A stretch of DNA of 64,000 bases from JBQTIY01 sp052387675 (GCA_052387675.1 JBQTIY010000007.1:124001-188000), one strand, 5' to 3'; shown: positions 25,167 through 35,294, counted from the stretch's first letter. Notes: a model not told the origin generated them from the sequence alone. Made by a program: numbers and translations.

Positions 25167-26644
25167 GGGCCACCCCCCGCCTGCGCCTGCCCTTTCGGCG
25201 CCGGCGCCGGCGCCGGCGTCGGCGCGGGCAGCGTGCGCAACGCGCGCAGGTCTCGCCGGAGGCGATCCATTTCCAGCGTGTCGTTGTGGGCGTAGTAACC
25301 GCGGACCGCGCCCTCCGCATCCACCAGCGCGAAGCGCTCGCTGTGGAAGAGTTCGGGCAGGCCGTCGACGCCCGGCGCGCCGATGGCCACCGGCAGGCGG
25401 AAGGCGTCCTTCGCCAGCGCGAGGATCTGCTCCTGCTGTCCGGTGAGCAGCGTCCAGGGTGCGCTGCCGCCGCCCGAGCGCTCGCGGAAGGAGGCCAGCG
25501 CCGCCGGGTCGTCGCGCCCGGGATCCACCGACACCGAGAGGAAGCGCGCCGGCAGACCCTCGGCGTGCAGCTCGATCATGCGGCGCGTCATCGGCACGCA
25601 GGGCCCGCTGCAGCTCGTGAAGATGAAGTCCACCACCCACGGCGAGCCGAGCATTTCGGCGCGGCCGAAGGGGCGGCCGTCGTGGTCAGTGAGCTGGAAG
25701 TCCGGCAGGCGGCCGTGTACCGGCAGTGCCGCGGCAACGGCGGCATCCTCGGCGCGGCGCACGCAGGCCACGTCCACCACCAGCGCCGAGAGCACCAGCG
25801 GCAGATAGGCGACCGAGGCCAGGACCACCCGGCGGGCCGCTGGCCGGCCGGGCGCGCGCCGGAAGGCGAAGGCGCTGGCCAGGAAGACGCCGCCCACCAG
25901 GAGCGCGATCGCCAAATAGAGCGTGTCGGCCGGCCCGAGCAGCACCGGCAGCGCCGAGAGCAGCACCACCGACATGACCATCATGGGCAATGACCAGCGC
26001 AAGAGCGCGTTGTCGGGATCGTCGCCGGAGAGCATGCGCAGCCCCCCGCCCTGGTAGTCCTCGCGGTACATGGCCGCGATGGCGAAGAAGTGCGGCAGTT
26101 GCCAGAGAAAGATCAGCGCGAAGACGAGCAGGCCGAGGCGCGAGGGTCCGCCGGCCGCCGCCGATCCGGCGAGCAGCGGCAGTGCGCCGGGCAGTGCGCC
26201 CACCCAGGTGTTGGCGGAGGTGCGGCGCTTGAGCGGCGTGTAGAGGCCGAGATAGACGGCCGAGGCGCCCGCCATGAGCAGCACGACGAGCGTGCCGCAG
26301 CACAGTGCGAGCACCAGCAGCCCGGCCAACAACGCGGCGATGCCGAAGCCCAGCACCTGGCGTTCACTCAGCGCGCCGGTGACGAGCGGGCGCTTCTGGG
26401 TGCGCTCCATGCGCGCGTCGATGTCGCGCTCGAGGTAGTGGTTGAGTGTGCAGCCGGCGCCGGCCACCAGCAGCGTGCCGAGCAAGAGCCCGGGCAAGGG
26501 CCCAAAGTCGGCGGGCGCTTCCAGCAGATAGCCGGCCGCGGCCTCCACCAGCACGAGGAAGGCGATGCGCGGGCGCAGCAGCGCGGCCAGCCCGGCGGCA
26601 TCGAGGCGCGCGGCCGCGGCGGGGTTTGGGGCGGGAGCGCTCAT
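25163..26644 (-). CDS. ctaB: Fusion: protoheme IX farnesyltransferase (CtaB/CyoE) + SCO1/SenC copper chaperone
   Basis: The 493-residue product joins two oxidase-assembly proteins. Residues ~1-295 are CtaB: 'RPRIAFLVLVEAAAGYLL', the prenyl-diphosphate motif 'NHYLERDIDARMERTQKRPL', 'YTPLKRRTSANTWVGALPGALP' and 'WQLPHFFAIAAMYREDYQGGG'. About nine helices are present. Residues ~310-475 are a SCO1/thioredoxin-like domain: 'LPDFQLTDHDGRPFGRAEM', the copper motif 'FIFTSCSGPCVPMT' (CxxxC) and a distal His in 'FHSERFALVD'. The last membrane helix of CtaB would place SCO in the periplasm. The C-terminal tail is Pro/Ala repeats. ATG 26644 overlaps the ctaA stop. Confidence 0.92.
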   Translation of the reverse strand: MSAPAPNPAAAARLDAAGLAALLRPRIAFLVLVEAAAGYLLEAPADFGPLPGLLLGTLLVAGAGCTLNHYLERDIDARMERTQKRPLVTGALSERQVLGFGIAALLAGLLVLALCCGTLVVLLMAGASAVYLGLYTPLKRRTSANTWVGALPGALPLLAGSAAAGGPSRLGLLVFALIFLWQLPHFFAIAAMYREDYQGGGLRMLSGDDPDNALLRWSLPMMVMSVVLLSALPVLLGPADTLYLAIALLVGGVFLASAFAFRRAPGRPAARRVVLASVAYLPLVLSALVVDVACVRRAEDAAVAAALPVHGRLPDFQLTDHDGRPFGRAEMLGSPWVVDFIFTSCSGPCVPMTRRMIELHAEGLPARFLSVSVDPGRDDPAALASFRERSGGGSAPWTLLTGQQEQILALAKDAFRLPVAIGAPGVDGLPELFHSERFALVDAEGAVRGYYAHNDTLEMDRLRRDLRALRTLPAPTPAPAPAPKGQAQAGGGP

Positions 26645-27585
26645 CGCGCGATCTCCGGCTGGCGCACGCGCAGCGCGAGCAGGAAGGCCAGCAGCAGCAG
26701 CAGCGCGCCGGTCATCACGTGCAGCGAGGCATGCACCGGCGAGACGCGCAGACTCACCCCGTCGGCCTCGGAGGTGCGTGCGGTCCAGATCACGGCGGCG
26801 CCCAGCAGGATCTGGCCGGCCAGCACCAGACCGGCCACGCCGGCGTGCAGACGCAGGTGCGGACGCGCGCGCACGGCAGCGATCAGCGCCGCCACGACGA
26901 AGACCGTCACCACCAGCGCGAAACCGCGGTGCAGCAGGTGCAGCACGACGCGCGCATCAAAGCTGGCCGGCAGCAGCGAACCGCTCTCCGACAGCGGAAA
27001 GAAGGGCACCGCGAGGCCGGCCTCGTTGTGCCGCATGACCGCGCCAAGCAGAAGCTGCACGAAGATCGCGGCCACGGCCAGGCCGGTGAGGCGGCGCGCG
27101 GCGCTGTGCGAGGCGGCAGCGGCTACCGCGCCTTCACGCGAGACGCGGTAGGCCAGCCAGCCCAGCACGCAGAGAAAGGTCTGCGCCAGGAGCGCGTGCG
27201 TGATCGAGAGCGGCGGCCAGAGCAGGTTCTTCACGGTGAGCCCGCCGAAGAGGCCCTGCACGCAGACCAGCACGAAGGCCGCCCAGGCAGCACTGCGCAC
27301 GGCGGGTCGCGATTCAGCGCGGAGCGTCCACACGAGCAGGATCGTCGTGAGCAGACCGACGGCGGCCGCGATCGTGCGATGCCCGTGCTCGTAGTAGATG
27401 TTGCCGACCATCGGCGGCCACCACATCCCGAAGGAGAGCGGCCAGTCGGGCACGGCGAGGCCGGCCTGGCGGCTCTTCACTTCCGCGCCCGCGAAGATCA
27501 GAAACAGCGTGGCCAGAACGAGGAAGACACTGAATCGACGGCGCGCCGCCGAAGCCGGCGACGGCGGAGCGAAGGGCGCCGACAT
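26641..27585 (-). CDS. ctaA: Heme A synthase (CtaA/COX15)
   Basis: The 314-residue membrane protein has eight helices in two four-helix halves. Haem-ligand histidines are recognisable: 'EHGHRTIAAAVGLL', 'SITHALLAQTFL', 'HLLHRGFALVV' and 'PVHASLHVMTGALLLL'. 'SRQAGLAVPDWPLSFG' after the first helix is diagnostic of the family. It oxidises heme O to heme A. It precedes the ctaB-SCO1 fusion with ATGA overlap and follows a cupredoxin-like lipoprotein gene by about 70 bp. The encoded oxidase subunits are not in the window. Confidence 0.92.
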   Translation of the reverse strand: MSAPFAPPSPASAARRRFSVFLVLATLFLIFAGAEVKSRQAGLAVPDWPLSFGMWWPPMVGNIYYEHGHRTIAAAVGLLTTILLVWTLRAESRPAVRSAAWAAFVLVCVQGLFGGLTVKNLLWPPLSITHALLAQTFLCVLGWLAYRVSREGAVAAAASHSAARRLTGLAVAAIFVQLLLGAVMRHNEAGLAVPFFPLSESGSLLPASFDARVVLHLLHRGFALVVTVFVVAALIAAVRARPHLRLHAGVAGLVLAGQILLGAAVIWTARTSEADGVSLRVSPVHASLHVMTGALLLLLAFLLALRVRQPEIAR

Positions 27586-27656
27586 GGGCGGCCGATCGAC
27601 GATCGCCGCCGCCCCGGGAGAAGCAACCCCTCCCGGAGCGGCAGCGGGCGCAGCGC

Positions 27657-28469
27657 TCAGCGCTGCTTCCAGGTGTGGTCGAACTTCGCGGCGCTGTCCT
27701 TCAAGGTGACCTTGCCCTCATGGGTGCCCAAGGTCTCGTGCCAGATCTTCACGCCGTACTCGCCGTCGGGCAGGCCGCGCATGTTCAGGGTGAAGGTGCC
27801 ATCAGCGCCGCTCACCGCGAAGAACGGGTGCTCCATGACGAAGCTGTAGCACTGCATCCAGGGATGCACGTCGCAGACGATCGAGATGGCCTCCTCGGCC
27901 TTCTTGAACTCCTGCTCGCGCACGCTGCCCTGGTCGGGCATGCCCAGGTTGAACTCCTTGTTCGACTTGGGCTTGGCGTGAATGTTGTGCAGGGTCGGAT
28001 CGCTGTTCAGGATCTTGATGGTCTGCTTCTTCATGACGCCGAAGACGTGCGGCTCGTAGGTGCAGCCGCGCTGATCGAGGACCACCGGCTCGGCGGGCGC
28101 CTCGTACTTCACGTCGGCGGGCAGGCCCGACGTGATCTGCACGAAGACATCCTTGATGCCGTTGGCGGCGCCCAGGTGCAGGCCGCCCTGGACTTCCATG
28201 CCCGCATCGCCGTGCATCTCATGGCACTTGGGATCGGGCTTGAGGTCGACCATCTTGCGCTCGGGCGCAGTGCCTTCGAAGGTGATCTTGCCGCTGAGGA
28301 CGGCGTCGGCCGGTTCAGCCGAGGCGGGCTCGGTGCCGGCCGGCTGCGCGACGGTGTTCAGCGCGACAGTGCTCGCGGCGGGATCGGTGACTGGCGTGGC
28401 TTGGGCATCGCTGCAGCTCACCAAGGACAGCAGGGGGAGCGCGGCGCAGAGGGCAAGGCGGAGCAACAT
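27657..28469 (-). CDS. Cupredoxin-like lipoprotein next to oxidase assembly genes
   Basis: The 270-residue protein starts at ATG 28469 with a signal peptide and lipobox (LLSLVSC, Cys19). After a Thr/Ala-rich linker, residues ~65-205 form a plastocyanin-like domain. Candidate copper ligands are His in 'SDPTLHNIHAKP', Cys and His in 'ISIVCDVHPWMQCYSFVM', and a downstream Met. Residues ~210-270 look like a carboxypeptidase-regulatory/CNA-B beta domain (FTLNMRGLPDGEYGVKIWHETLG). Such proteins are known mostly from planctomycete and related genomes. Its location upstream of ctaA and ctaB-SCO1 suggests electron transfer or copper delivery in the periplasm. Confidence 0.8.
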   Translation of the reverse strand: MLLRLALCAALPLLSLVSCSDAQATPVTDPAASTVALNTVAQPAGTEPASAEPADAVLSGKITFEGTAPERKMVDLKPDPKCHEMHGDAGMEVQGGLHLGAANGIKDVFVQITSGLPADVKYEAPAEPVVLDQRGCTYEPHVFGVMKKQTIKILNSDPTLHNIHAKPKSNKEFNLGMPDQGSVREQEFKKAEEAISIVCDVHPWMQCYSFVMEHPFFAVSGADGTFTLNMRGLPDGEYGVKIWHETLGTHEGKVTLKDSAAKFDHTWKQR

Positions 28470-28524
28470 GGCGGGACTTTCCTGTGTGTGTGGCGGGATC
28501 GGAGCGGACGCGCCGAGAGTCTAC

Positions 28525-28569
28525 AAAAAACGGCCGCGCGCGGGACAGGCTGAACCTGCCCCGCGCGCG
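28525..28569 (-). terminator. Rho-independent terminator after groEL
   Basis: A 15-bp GC stem with one mismatch (28555-28569 pairing with 28535-28549, loop TTCAG on the minus strand) is followed on the minus strand by GCCG and TTTTTT (28530-28525). It lies 59 bp after the groEL stop. Confidence 0.8.
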
Positions 28570-28627
28570 AGGAAAACGCCGTAAAAACTCGTGGTTTTGC
28601 CCCGGGACGACCCGGAGCAGACGACCC

Positions 28628-30259
<1,632 letters not shown>

Positions 30260-30332
30260 GGAAAAGTCCTCTGTTTCTCGGTTTGGTTGGTTCTGTGGAT
30301 TTGGGGGGGAGACGAGCCAGGCTCGTCGCGGC

Positions 30333-30656
30333 TCAGTTCACGATGGCGAGGATTTCGTCTTCGCGCACGATGAGGTAGTCGTTGCCGCCGTGCTTGATCT
30401 CGGTGCCCGCGTAGGAGCTGAAGATCACGCGATCCTTGGGCTTGACCTGGATGGCGACGCGCGTGCCGTCGTCGGAGACCTTGCCCTCGCCCACCGCGAC
30501 GACGATGCCTTCGCGCGGCTTCTCTTTGGCGCTGTCCGGCAGCACGATGCCGCCCTTGGTGGTCTTCTCGGCCTCGACGCGCTCGATGAGCACGTGATCG
30601 CCCAGCGGGGTGATGGGGCCGCTCTTGGTCGGCTTGCTCAGGGTCTTGGTTGACAT
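30333..30656 (-). CDS. groES: Co-chaperonin GroES (10 kDa)
   Basis: The 107-residue protein has the GroES fold: 'PLGDHVLIERVEAEKTTKGGIVLPDSAKEKPREGIVVAVGEG' contains the mobile loop, and 'DRVIFSSYAGTEIKHGGNDYLIVREDEILAIV' the beta-barrel end. It is slightly longer than usual at the N terminus (MSTKTLSKPTKSGPIT). ATG 30656 has AAAGGAAA 6-8 bases upstream. It forms the standard groES-groEL operon. Confidence 0.96.
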   Translation of the reverse strand: MSTKTLSKPTKSGPITPLGDHVLIERVEAEKTTKGGIVLPDSAKEKPREGIVVAVGEGKVSDDGTRVAIQVKPKDRVIFSSYAGTEIKHGGNDYLIVREDEILAIVN

Positions 30657-30692
30657 GGGAAGTTTCCTTTCAGGGAAAAGTTGGGGTGCGGT

Positions 30693-31166
30693 TCAGTTCG
30701 AGGCGCCGCGCTGTCCGTGGACATCGGGGCCAATGAGCAATCGGAGGATTTCGGCGCGCAGATCGGCCGGATCGAAGGGCTTGTCGAAGAGGCGGCTGCC
30801 GATGCCGGTGACCCAGGTGCGGATGTCCGGCGTGGCGTCGGCCGACATGAAGATGGCTTCCACGCGGCGCGCGGGCAGGCGGTGCGGTGCGGCTGCGGCG
30901 TCGGCGCTGGCGCCGGCGATGAAGGGGCCGCGTGCGTATCGCTCGAAGACATCGCGGCCGGTCATGTCGGGCAGGTGGATGTCGAGGATGGTGAGCGCGA
31001 CGGGCTGGCTGAGCAGGATGTGCAGCGATTCGGTGCCCGTGCCGGCCGTGACCACGCGCAGGCCCAGCGAGCCCACCAGTTCGGCCACGCAGCCGCGGAC
31101 GGCGGCGTCGTCGTCGCCGACCAGGACGGGCAGTTCGCGAAGGGCGTGGTGGACTTGGATGCGCAT
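30693..31166 (-). CDS. Single-domain response regulator
   Basis: The 157-residue protein (ATG 31166) is one receiver domain. It has acidic residues 'VGDDDAAVRGCVAELVGSLG', the phospho-acceptor Asp in 'LTILDIHLPDMTGRDV', 'IFMSADATPDI' (switch Ser) and 'LFDKPFDPADL' (Lys-Pro). No output domain follows, so it would act by protein contact or phosphotransfer. An insert around residues 85-105 (ARGPFIAGASADAAAAPHRLP) extends the alpha3-alpha4 region. It lies just upstream of groES on the same strand with a 36-bp gap, so the chaperonins may be co-transcribed with it. Confidence 0.82.
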   Translation of the reverse strand: MRIQVHHALRELPVLVGDDDAAVRGCVAELVGSLGLRVVTAGTGTESLHILLSQPVALTILDIHLPDMTGRDVFERYARGPFIAGASADAAAAPHRLPARRVEAIFMSADATPDIRTWVTGIGSRLFDKPFDPADLRAEILRLLIGPDVHGQRGASN

Positions 31167-31436
31167 GGCGAATGGGGACGCACGGTGGCGTGCCGGGTGC
31201 GGAGCAAACCCGATGCCAAAGCGGGAGGCGGGTGGCGGGCGGCCTGGCCGGCGTGGCGGGACCGGCCCTTTACTCCTGGGATTCGCGCTCGGATTGGCTC
31301 GCCGCAGGGACGAGGTTGGGGCCCGTCGTGTGTCCCGGGCGCTTCCAGCCGCGGCTCTCCCACCGGTTGATAACAGTGCGCTCCTGCCACATTGGCCGCA
31401 GGGGCTGGTTGGCGGGCCCGATTCGGCGGTGCCGAA

Positions 31437-32282
31437 ATGACAGCGCCCAGCCGGCGGGACCGCCTGGAGGCGACACCTCTCTATCTGGTGGTCACGCTCG
31501 AGGGCGCCGCGGAGGCCGAGCGGCCCGGCCCCGCAGGGGCGCCGGAGGGCGTGGCGGCAGCAGTGCCGGCGGTCGTGGCCGCGGCGCGCGGCGGGGCGCG
31601 GCTTTTCCAGGTGCGGCTGAAGGGGCAGCTCGAGGGGAAACCCGGTGTGCCACTCAGTGCGCGACCAACCGTCCACTGTGACAGCGTTGTTGGTGATGCG
31701 CGAAAACCGGCGAGATTCCTGGATTTGCGCCGTGCACTGTTGCGAGAGCTGCGCGCCGCACTGCCCGCCGACGCACTGCTCATCGTGAACGATGACCTCG
31801 AAGCGGTCTTCGATGAACACGGCCGGCCCCTCGCCGACGGCGTGCACTTGGGCCGCGAGGATGCCGCAGCGCTGGCGAGTCTCGAATCCGGGGGGGCCGA
31901 AGTTGAGGCGTGTCGGCAGGGACTAGCTATCGCGCGGTCGCGGCTGGGCCCGGAGTTGTTGCTCGGCACGAGCACGCGCACGCTCGAGGAGGTGCTCGCC
32001 GCGCGGGAAGCCGGCTGCGACTACGTCGGCTTTGGAGCCATGGCCCCCACCGGCACCAAGTCCGACACGACGCTCGCGAGCGCGGACGAACTCCGGCGCT
32101 GCCTCGCTGCGGTGCCGGATGCCGCGTTACCGATCTTTCCCATCGGCGGGCTGGGCCCGCACAACCTCGATCTCGTGCTGAGCGCCGGTTGCCGACGCGC
32201 AGCGATCGGGTCTGCGATTCTGAACGCGGCCGATCCTTCGGCCGTCACGCGCGAGATTCTGAGTCGGCTTAGCGGCCGCTGA
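31437..32282 (+). CDS. thiE: Thiamine phosphate synthase-like protein with insertion
   Basis: The 281-residue protein (ATG 31437) keeps the ThiE barrel motifs. These are 'FQVRLKG' (usually VQLREK), 'LIVNDDLEAV', 'GVHLGREDA', 'LLGTSTRTLEEVLAAREAGCDYVGFGAMAPTGTK', 'IFPIGGLGPHNLDLVLSAGCRRAAIGSAIL'. ThiE couples HMP-PP and HET-P to thiamine phosphate. It is longer than usual (about 210) because of an N-terminal extension and an insertion of ~35 residues after the second strand (LEGKPGVPLSARPTVHCDSV). The REK motif is weakened, so the substrate could differ. The 3' end overlaps the convergent gene by 14 bp. Confidence 0.78.
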   Translation: MTAPSRRDRLEATPLYLVVTLEGAAEAERPGPAGAPEGVAAAVPAVVAAARGGARLFQVRLKGQLEGKPGVPLSARPTVHCDSVVGDARKPARFLDLRRALLRELRAALPADALLIVNDDLEAVFDEHGRPLADGVHLGREDAAALASLESGGAEVEACRQGLAIARSRLGPELLLGTSTRTLEEVLAAREAGCDYVGFGAMAPTGTKSDTTLASADELRRCLAAVPDAALPIFPIGGLGPHNLDLVLSAGCRRAAIGSAILNAADPSAVTREILSRLSGR

Positions 32283-34002
32283 GGAGCCTGCTGAGCACCG
32301 GGTGGTCCGCGGCGATGCGCGTGGCGCGGAAGAGCGCCTTGGGTGGCGCCTTCCCGCCCTGCTCGGTGGGCTCGATTTCGCCGCCCAGTGGATTGAAGTA
32401 GTCCCAGACGATGCGGCCATCGCGGCTTACTTCGAAGACTTGGCCGGGCGCGCCGGAGCAGATGAGCGTGTTGCCGTTGGGAAGCCGCTGCGCGCCGGAA
32501 ATGAAGGCCGAGAAAAAGCGCGCGCGGTCGGCGTAGCTCCAGCTCGGCAGAGCCGGACCAAAGGGCTGGCCGGCGAGACGAGTGACGCCGCGCGCCGTGC
32601 CGCTGAGCTCGAGTGGCAGGATGACTTCCTCCACGGAGGACCAGTCGCCGTCGGGACGCTTGCCGCCGTTGTTGAGGATGAGAAGGCGGAGTTCGCCGGC
32701 TTGCGCGCCGGGCGGCGCATCGGGCTGCGCGCCAGTTGGCTCGCTGAGTTGCGCGCCGCGCACCCAGGTGGCGTCGTGTTGATAGAAAAGGCGCTGCGCG
32801 CCGACGTCGATGGCCGACGACATCGCGGCGGCGCTCGCTGTTGATGGCGAGCCAAGGCCGTAGTTCTTGGGATTGCCCCAACGCCAGAGCAGATCGCCGC
32901 CGCGCCCGAAGCGTCCGCCGGTGCTGCCCGCCGCTTCGGTGGTCGTGGTGGAGTGATCAATCACCCACACCTCGCACAGATGCGGTGTGCTCAGTGCGAT
33001 GAGATCGGTGACGGGGTCGTAGTCGACAGAGTTGGTGTGCAGCCAGTCGGGGTTGAGCTTGCGCGGCGCGCCGTGCGGGCCGGGGCCGTGTGGCGCGGCA
33101 CCAGCATCCGCGTCACGCGGCGGCGCGCCGCCGGCGTAGCCGAGTTGCGCCATTTGCTCTTCGAGTTCTTCGCGACGCGCGCGATCTTCGGCGCTCTCTT
33201 CGGCAGGCTTGGGCTTGTAGCGGTGGTCCGCATTGATGTCGATGCGGCCGGGATGATCGGCCAGGCGGCCATAGTTGGGCTTGGCCGGATCGCGGTCTTG
33301 GACGAGGTGGTCCCAAGCGTGCCACTCCCAGACAACTTCGGCGCCGTGCGAAGCGCTATTCGCGGCGCCGTCGTGGGCGCCGTCGTGGGCACCGGGCGAC
33401 CGGAGCGGGCGCAATTCCACGATGACGTCAGGCCAGAAACCCTCGTCGGAGACGGCGTCGGCGTCGCGGCCGCGCGCGAGGGCTTCTTCGCGCGTGCGGT
33501 GCTCCCACGCGATGACGAGCACGTTGCCGTTCGGGAGCGGCTGCGCCTCGTGATGCTGCGTGCGCTCCGCGCTGGCGAGCTGATACTCCCAGACCACTTT
33601 GCTGTCCCAGTCCAGCTCCTGGATGTTGCCGCCCAGGCCGCCGCCGTGAAAGCGCGGGTTGTCCGGCTTCTGCCCGCAGCGCAGCAAGTTGCCATTGGGC
33701 AGCAGCGCGACCGAGGCGCCCGGCGGATCGGGAGTGTTCCAGGTGTGCAGCACGTTGCCGTCGAGCGCGACGAGATGAACTTGCCGCGAGTTGAGCGGCG
33801 CGATGATGGTCCAGCCGGGCTGGGCCTCGGGCGAGTTGTGGCGCAGGCCGCGCTCGCCCTGCGGCTCGATGCCAACGGGCGTGCGCACGAAGCCCGGCGC
33901 GATGCCGGCCTGTGAAACTTCAGGCGGGGCTGACTGCGCCGACAGCGGCGCGCTGAACGAGACGAGCAGGGAGAGCGTGGTAAGCAAGTGAAGTTGCAGC
34001 AT
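32269..34002 (-). CDS. Secreted arylsulfotransferase-like beta-propeller protein
   Basis: The 577-residue product (ATG 34002) has a signal peptide (MLQLHLLTTLSLLVSFSAPLSAQS). The rest resembles the ASST/arylsulfotransferase propeller family: 'VHLVALDGNVLHTWNTPDPPGASVALLPNGNLLRCG', 'ELDWDSKVVWEYQ', 'QHHEAQPLPNGNVLVIAWEH', 'LNPDWLHTNSVDYDP', 'NTLICSGAPGQVFEVSRDGRIVWDYFNP'. A Lys/Glu-rich insert with low-complexity Gly/Pro is around residue 290. The 'H.N.V.Y' motif contains the catalytic-type His of ASST enzymes, but whether it transfers sulfate is unproven. It probably acts in the periplasm. Confidence 0.8.
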   Translation of the reverse strand: MLQLHLLTTLSLLVSFSAPLSAQSAPPEVSQAGIAPGFVRTPVGIEPQGERGLRHNSPEAQPGWTIIAPLNSRQVHLVALDGNVLHTWNTPDPPGASVALLPNGNLLRCGQKPDNPRFHGGGLGGNIQELDWDSKVVWEYQLASAERTQHHEAQPLPNGNVLVIAWEHRTREEALARGRDADAVSDEGFWPDVIVELRPLRSPGAHDGAHDGAANSASHGAEVVWEWHAWDHLVQDRDPAKPNYGRLADHPGRIDINADHRYKPKPAEESAEDRARREELEEQMAQLGYAGGAPPRDADAGAAPHGPGPHGAPRKLNPDWLHTNSVDYDPVTDLIALSTPHLCEVWVIDHSTTTTEAAGSTGGRFGRGGDLLWRWGNPKNYGLGSPSTASAAAMSSAIDVGAQRLFYQHDATWVRGAQLSEPTGAQPDAPPGAQAGELRLLILNNGGKRPDGDWSSVEEVILPLELSGTARGVTRLAGQPFGPALPSWSYADRARFFSAFISGAQRLPNGNTLICSGAPGQVFEVSRDGRIVWDYFNPLGGEIEPTEQGGKAPPKALFRATRIAADHPVLSRLLSGR

Positions 34003-34013
34003 GGCGGGCCAGT

Positions 34014-35033
34014 TTAGGGAGCGGCGGGTCGGCGCGTAAAGGTGGCCAGCTCGCGGGCGATGCCGGCGAAGCTGCGCTGGTTGAGCGGCAGTTCGAGATA
34101 GACATGGAGGTAGCTCAGCGCGAAGAGCGCCGCGAGTCCGAGCTGGAAGTCGTAGGCGTAGAGCGCCACGGAAGCGGCCCAGAGCGCGAGATTGGTGTAG
34201 GTCCAGGCGCGCGGAATCTTGTGCCACTGAATGATGGAGGTTTTGCTGAACCAGTTCAGGTAGTGATAGGTGTAGGCGAAGGCGACGAAGCGCGCGATGG
34301 CGCGGCCCAGCGGCGAGAAGAGCAGCTCGGCGCGACCGCCCGCGGCGGTGCCGAACCAATCGAAAAGCGTGAGGTTCACGCCGAGGATGGAGTCGTAGGC
34401 CGGCGGAACGTCCAGCGTGCCGCCGCGCGGACGAATCAGAAAGCACGCCGCGCTGCACGCCAGAAAGACGGTGAAGGAGGCCGCGCCGGTGAAGCTGCGT
34501 CCGCGCAGCGCGCCGAGCAGCACGAAGGCGGCGGTGAAGAGCCAGACATGGATGAGCGTAGGCAAGAAAACGCGCAGCACGTCGTGCGCGACTGACAGCG
34601 TGCCCGGCGGCGTGCTCGACGGCGTGCCCACCTGTGCCGTGAGCGCCCAGCCCAGTCCGCAAGCCGCCGCTACGATGAGCAGGCGTCGGCGCGGCGCGCT
34701 CGTGGCCACTAGCGCCACGGCCACGCCCAGCCCGGCCGCATTGAGCAGCGGCACGGTGCGCGCCATGTCGAGGCCGACCAGTCCCCACTCCAGCGCGAGC
34801 AACGCGCCGAGCGGCAGCAACAACCACAGCAGATCGAAGCGCCGCGGCACGAAGTAGCCGCGCTGATGAAGCCACGAGATCTCGGTCAGGTAGTGCAGCG
34901 GGCCGAGGACCGCGTACGAAAACAGGAACAGGTCGAAGGGCAGCGCGAAGGCGAGCGCGCAGGACCCGAGCATGAGCCCAATGTTGACGAGGTCGACGCG
35001 GCGCGAGTCCGGCGAAGACCCAGGGGGAGGCAT
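34014..35033 (-). CDS. Histidine-containing polytopic membrane protein
   Basis: The 339-residue protein has about nine membrane helices. Charged or aromatic His motifs recur at membrane borders: 'YAVLGPLHYLTEISWLHQRGYF' near residues 40-60, 'PTLIHVWLFTAAFVLL', 'YTYHYLNWFSKTSIIQWHKIP' near residue 265 and 'LSYLHVYLELPLNQ'. This spacing resembles membrane di-iron or haem proteins and is loosely reminiscent of Brp/Blh-type carotenoid oxygenases, but I cannot assign a family. The gene lies 11 bp upstream of the arylsulfotransferase-like gene on the same strand, so the two are probably co-transcribed. Confidence 0.72.
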   Translation of the reverse strand: MPPPGSSPDSRRVDLVNIGLMLGSCALAFALPFDLFLFSYAVLGPLHYLTEISWLHQRGYFVPRRFDLLWLLLPLGALLALEWGLVGLDMARTVPLLNAAGLGVAVALVATSAPRRRLLIVAAACGLGWALTAQVGTPSSTPPGTLSVAHDVLRVFLPTLIHVWLFTAAFVLLGALRGRSFTGAASFTVFLACSAACFLIRPRGGTLDVPPAYDSILGVNLTLFDWFGTAAGGRAELLFSPLGRAIARFVAFAYTYHYLNWFSKTSIIQWHKIPRAWTYTNLALWAASVALYAYDFQLGLAALFALSYLHVYLELPLNQRSFAGIARELATFTRRPAAP

Positions 35034-35106
35034 CCCCCTGAGTCTCTCATCCGGCGCGTCTCGAGAGGAGTGAGCGTTGCCCTCCGCTCAGAGGGTCGGG
35101 GCTCGC

Positions 35107-35135
35107 TCGGCCTAGGTTCAGTCGGCCTAGGTTCA
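35107..35135. repeat. 15-bp tandem duplication
   Basis: TCGGCCTAGGTTCA occurs at 35107-35120 and 35122-35135, a 15-bp period, with a degenerate third unit to the left. It overlaps the 3' end of the heptad micropeptide gene. Confidence 0.7.
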
Positions 35136-35294
35136 CTTCGCCAAGATGAGCTTCTGATTGGCCAGGATCTTGTTCTGGTTCGCAATGATCGTCTTCTGGT
35201 TGGCGACGATCTTCGCGAGCTGACCCTGGTTCTTCATGATCTTGGCCTGGTTGGCGAGGATCTTGGCCTGATTGGCAACGGTGGCATTGGCCAT
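35133..35294 (-). CDS. 53-residue heptad-repeat coiled-coil micropeptide
   Basis: ATG 35294 has an excellent AGGAG 7 bases upstream. The product is almost entirely a heptad array: units ANQAKIL, ANQAKIM, (KNQGQLAKIV), ANQKTII, ANQNKIL and ANQKLIL, then AK. Setting Ile at position a puts Asn at position d in nearly every heptad. That is the N@d pattern known from stalks of trimeric autotransporter adhesins, where Asn layers can coordinate anions. There is no signal peptide or membrane segment. It is likely a self-assembling trimeric coiled coil in the cytoplasm, function unknown. Strong initiation signals and absence of low-complexity decay support it as a real gene. Confidence 0.75.
   Translation of the reverse strand: MANATVANQAKILANQAKIMKNQGQLAKIVANQKTIIANQNKILANQKLILAK

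Noticed and set aside
30657..30692. CIRCE element upstream of groES
   Set aside because: The TTAGCACTC-N9-GAGTGCTAA motif is not present in the gap.
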